Assembly: GCF_902167145.1 (NCBI RefSeq)
Contig: NC_050097.1
Coordinates: 114,423,982-114,487,981, forward strand
Length of the DNA: 64,000 nt
DNA from: Zea mays
Taxonomy: Eukaryota > Streptophyta > Magnoliopsida > Poales > Poaceae
Reading direction: 5' to 3'
Below are positions 58,737 to 64,000 of this stretch, piece after piece. The number at the start of each line of letters is the position of its first letter. The stretch's first letter is position 1. The position numbers were made by a program, and so were the translations under genes. The notes beneath the pieces are model-generated. The model did not search any database, was not told the origin of the DNA, and saw only the letters and a list, made by a program, of their open reading frames with translations.

Positions 58737-61531
58737 TGTCACACCCGGGTTTAGAAGGCAAACCGAATGCGAACCATGTACGTGCCAGGATCAGCAATTC
58801 ACGTACACAGCAGTTACATAATCGGACATGATCACACAATGCTCAAATAATAATATAAAAGAGAGTAATAGTCTGATTACATCATGATGTCTGAGACATC
58901 CACATAGTCATTAACAATTATCAAAGTGCGAAAACGAAATGTAGATAAACACGGCCTTCACAGGCAGCCGACTAGAGGTTCGTACTCTTAGAACTCCTGG
59001 AAATCCTCCATCATGACTTCATCTTCTCCTGAGCAATGGTTGCAACGTGGACAACCTGGGGGGTTTGGTGTGTAAATCAAGGGTGAGTACACATCAACAA
59101 ACTCAACAATTGTCCCGTTTGGCTGTAGTGGACGAGCTTTATGTGGGGTTAAGGTCAAGCAGTTGCTTTTAGTTGGTCAGGTAATTATTACTAGTAGAGA
59201 GCCAGGTTTTAGCATTAACCCAAGTTGTTAACCCAAATGTACCCTTTCCAAACGGAAAGAATACCAGAAACCATAACCATAATCATAATCACAATAGAAA
59301 ACTAGCATTATCCTCATCATCATCTGTAAACAAAGTATCTCTGATCAATGTGTCTATAATCAATGGAGCTCCCAAGGCCACTCATAACCGCGAGCACGAC
59401 TGGTATATCAGTTTCATAACACTCTGCAGAGGTTGCACACTTCACCCACGAGCCGTGATTTCCTTTTGCTTCGGGCCGATCAAACCCTTAAACACTACCA
59501 AGGTGAATAGGCAAGGTTTCACTACGTAACCTTTATAAAGATTCCTTGAGGGTGTAGCCGCCCGTTAGGTTTCCTAAATGTACCACACTCCTCCCCAAGG
59601 GACAAACCACCCTCTACAGAGCGAGCCGCATCCACCGAGCCCTATTGACGGCACGACGGTGAAGCAAACTACACCTAAGTTCCTCAAATTATTCAGCTAA
59701 GGGCGTCCCATACTAGCCTCATGGTTGTACTATTTTCCCGGGTGGTCATCCAACGAACCAGTCCTTACGGAGACGCACTCGAGAAACCGCTCGAGTCCCC
59801 TTAAATGTCACAATATCATCATCATAATCAAAAGGGGAAACAATGTATCATAAATAATCTCATCATGTTCATTGATTAGTATGAAGCACTAGCATAGAGC
59901 TAAAACCAAAATGATCCAACCCACATACGTAAACAAGGACATGATAAACAAAGCTAGTCAATCCTTAGGTATAAATTGTGTAAATACGGGGAGTGAATTA
60001 TATAATGAGTAGGACATAGATGGGTCAAGAGACACTTGCCTTCACCAACCAGCTGCTACTCAGGGTCTTCACCTGCAACTCCTTCGGACTCCGCCAACTG
60101 ACCGTTATCTATACGAGTTCAAACATACATTCCATGATTTTAATACAAAAAAGAACAATACACCACACAGTAGAATATAATAAATAAGCAGACGCTTGGA
60201 GGAGGGCTCGCACCTACGACTATGCGAGAAAGAGAAAACAACGGTCGAGGCCACAGTCAAAAGGTTATTACGCTAAGTGGCTATGGATTAAAGTACTTGC
60301 CTAAACATAACCATATTAATTTGACAATCGCGCTATGCATAAAATAAAGTTACGCTATGCGTTTAATTATTATAAACAATTTAAGGTAAATTTAAAAGGA
60401 TTATCGCGCGGCGAAACGCACGACGACACACGCGAACTAAACTGAAAATCGGGACAAGTTGCCGCACGACGAGGCGCGCGACAGCACGCACTAACTAAGC
60501 TGAAAATAAAATGAGTCATCGCGCGGCAAAGAGCGCGACACAACACTTAGACTAAACTGAAATTAAACGAATCGTCACGCGACGAAGCGTGCAACGAGAC
60601 ACCTTGAATTGAATACAAAAATAACGTAAAGTGTCGCACGACGAAGCGCACGACGTCATACGCCATTTAAACTGAATTTAAAACAAAACGCCGCGCGACT
60701 GAACGTGCGATGCAACACACTAAATAATCTGAAATTAAATGAATCGTCGCGCGACGAAGCACACTAATAAATATAAATTTAAAATGAATCGTCGCGCGAC
60801 GTAATACATAAATTAAACTAAATTTAAAACTAATTAAACTGAATTTTAAACGTTACACAGTAGGGCTACGCGCGCGGGAATGGGACTGCGCGCACGGAGA
60901 GGGGGAGGGTGCCAGGGGCGCGCGCGGCCAGGGGTCGACAGGGGGTGCGCGACCAGGGGCGGCACGCCCAGGGGACGACGCGACCAGAGAACGGTGCGGC
61001 CAGGGAGGGAGGAAGAGGGAGAGGAGAGGGGAAGAGAGAGAGGGGGGAAGAAGCTCACCTCGGGGCTCGACGGTCGGTCGGAGGCAACCGTCCACCGGAT
61101 CACACCTAGGGCAAGTGAGGTGGAAGAGAGGGAGAGGGAAGTTGCTGCGCGGTAAAAGAAAATGAGAGAGAGGAGGGGCGCGCATGGGGGGTGAGGCGCC
61201 AGGGGGCGCGTGGGTAGGGCCGGGCCAGACCGCGGGCCGGGCCGGAAATCCACTGCTCGCACGACCTCTAATCGAAATCAAATCCCGAACCGAAAACCGA
61301 AACGAGATGGACGCGCGATTAGACACAACATCAGACAAAAGAAATATGCTTTGGCATGATGCAACACCCATGTCAACTTAGGTTTTTGTTTACACGCGAT
61401 ACGGACACCAGTCTCTATACTGCTTTGAAAATTGGAAGAAGGGGCGACACGGGAAGAGAAAAGTGAGTAACGCCTGAATTTGGTGAGTATCGGAGAAGAA
61501 AAATTATACCCCTCAAATTCAGGGCGTTACA
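58737..61531 (-). repeat. 5' LTR of family B (2795 bp)
   Basis: In plus coordinates it runs TGTCACACCCGGGTTTAG to GGGCGTTACA, the partner of 48811-51620. Its CG minisatellite is at about 60,395-60,835 with fewer intact cores. Confidence 0.95.
60395..60835. repeat. CG-rich palindromic minisatellite in family B 5' LTR
   Basis: These are the same units as at 50,490-50,960. Several cores have lost CG to TG or CA, and one unit is shortened near 60,770. Confidence 0.85.
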
Positions 61532-61536
61532 TACTC

Positions 61537-61680
61537 TGTGGTATAAGTTACTTGTGAAGTGCAGGACTCTTTGAGACAGGAACTTCATTTCCGCTGCTAC
61601 CTATTCGAAGCAATCTTCATTCCGCTGTGATCCAGTCTTTGAGTAGAGTAAGGTTTTAAGTCTTACATTGATAATTATTA
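61537..61680. other. unassigned repeat sequence up to the Helitron end
   Basis: This is the right-hand continuation of 48511-48810. The Helitron target A|T junction is at 61,680. No gene. Confidence 0.4.
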
Positions 61681-61711
61681 CTAGGTATGTGCCCGTGCGA
61701 TGCCACGGAAC
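61681..61711 (-). other. Helitron 3' terminus and hairpin
   Basis: CTAG is at 61681-61684 with host A (T on the minus strand) at 61680. The 5-bp GC stem with 6-nt loop spans about 61,693-61,708. Confidence 0.72.
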
Positions 61712-61759
61712 ACAAATTGACGAGCCTCCAACAGAAAAAAATCCAAGATTAAACATAGA

Positions 61760-61950
61760 TACCGAAACATCGATCATGCATGCAAGGATCCTAATTAAGG
61801 AATATAATCATGCATGTGCTACAGAAAGGAAACACGGAGTAAGAAAAAGGAAACACGATAATCAGGCAAAGGGGTCGTGCATGCACCAGATCCTAATTAA
61901 GGAAACATCAATCATGCATGCAATAGATCCTAATTAAGGAATATAATAGG
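61760..61950. repeat. short interspersed repeats in Helitron 3' region
   Basis: GATCCTAATTAAGGAA occurs three times (near 61,788, 61,890 and 61,926) interleaved with ATCATGCATGCA. Probably replication slippage or internal duplication. Confidence 0.7.
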
Positions 61951-62569
61951 TGTATGCCCATGCAGATAACGATTACATGCAGATAACTATTTGTCATTCT
62001 ATGCTCTCGTTATTAAATGTTAGTGCATAACAATTACATGGAGATAAACAATACATAATTTATCATCCACCTCAATATCTCACATTATTTGATGAGAAGA
62101 GATAAATCATAATCGTACATATACATATTGAAATCGATAAACATGACACACAGGAAAAGGTTAATATATGTAATCATTGGTCCAAAAAAGCAATCTCAAG
62201 CTCGTGTAAACAAACAGCTCAACATGAAGCTACTGTCATGACCAATATGACACTCATATAGGATGTCCTTTTTTCTCGTGCACTGCTAATTAGATGAGTG
62301 TTTTTGTACTGACGGATGTGAAGAGTCATCCTATATGTGTTCACCGGAGATTGTAAAAAGTGCTCAACCAGCTTAAACCAAAATGAATAGATGAGACTTT
62401 TGTCTAACTTCAATGTAGGAGTTTACAATGCAGAGAGGATTGAGATGCATTATCGATATACTCCTCACCAGTATAAGTTTTGCCTGCTCGCATGAATAGA
62501 TGAGACTCAAGTGTGGCTTCCTGTGAGTCTAAAGAAAAAAATATGCAGGGGGAGGGGCATCAAAACTAC
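61951..62569. other. Helitron interior without recognisable gene
   Basis: AT-rich sequence with one 64-codon minus-strand frame at 62,219-62,413 that I do not recognise. The final PFP beta exon expected after 62,570 is not found here. Confidence 0.4.

Positions 62570-64000
<1,431 letters not shown>

Larger units (their letters stand above)
48811..61531 (-). mobile_element. family B Ty3/gypsy chromovirus, full length, Tekay/Del type (TSD TACTC)
   Basis: TACTC is duplicated at 48806-48810 and 61532-61536. The element is 12.7 kb with LTRs of 2.8 kb. A tRNA-Met-like primer site follows the right LTR, then an extra ORF, gag, pol with a chromodomain tail, and a polypurine tract before the left LTR, all on the minus strand. 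The LTRs differ by scattered substitutions and by about 30 bp missing from the right copy near 58,980, so it is older than family C. A hAT-like element splits gag, and many stops disable gag-pol. Confidence 0.95.

Overview
The window looks like a piece of a large, methylated grass genome, most probably maize (Zea mays). The reasons are deeply nested LTR retrotransposons with 3 kb LTRs, LTRs full of CCGGACTGTCCGG palindromes, Tourist MITEs, a Harbinger/Pong-like element, a gene-fragment Helitron end, and one plant nuclear gene with short exons. Everything was read by eye; no searches were run.

Layout. (1) 1-4794: the 3' part of a Tat-lineage Ty3/gypsy element, with degenerate tandem repeats, a long decayed antisense ORF with its own TATA box, and a 3' LTR. 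(2) About 5.24-11.38 kb: a Pong-like PIF/Harbinger transposon with an unrecognised small ORF, a broken Myb/SANT ORF1 and a nearly intact DDE transposase facing ORF1. (3) 11,962-12,140: a Tourist MITE with TAA target duplication. (4) 13,227-16,882, minus strand: the one convincing host gene, chloroplast Fe-S carrier HCF101, with 15 coding exons and 531 codons. A second Tourist MITE sits in intron 11, and three introns read as GC-AG. (5) 18.1-48.5 kb: a nest of LTR elements at least four levels deep. An older LTR remnant holds a solo LTR of family B (TSD TAAGG). That holds a chromovirus of the Tekay/Del type (family A, 18,852-42,051, TSD TTCTC). Family A in turn holds a non-autonomous family C element in its gag (23,109-31,780, TSD GCAGG) and a family-C-like solo LTR in its 3' LTR (36,135-39,376, TSD CCGGC/CCAGC). 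(6) 48,811-61,531, minus strand: a full-length family B chromovirus (TSD TACTC) with a hAT-like insertion in gag and an extra ORF between the 5' LTR and gag. (7) 61,681-64,000: the 3' end of a minus-strand Helitron carrying exon pieces of the beta subunit of PPi-dependent phosphofructokinase in scrambled order.

Only HCF101 looks functional: it acts in the chloroplast stroma in [4Fe-4S] assembly for photosystem I. The other coding regions are transposon genes or captured fragments carrying stops and frameshifts. Most of those stops could be explained by C-to-T changes in CGA, CAG, CAA or TGG codons, as expected of methylated repeats.
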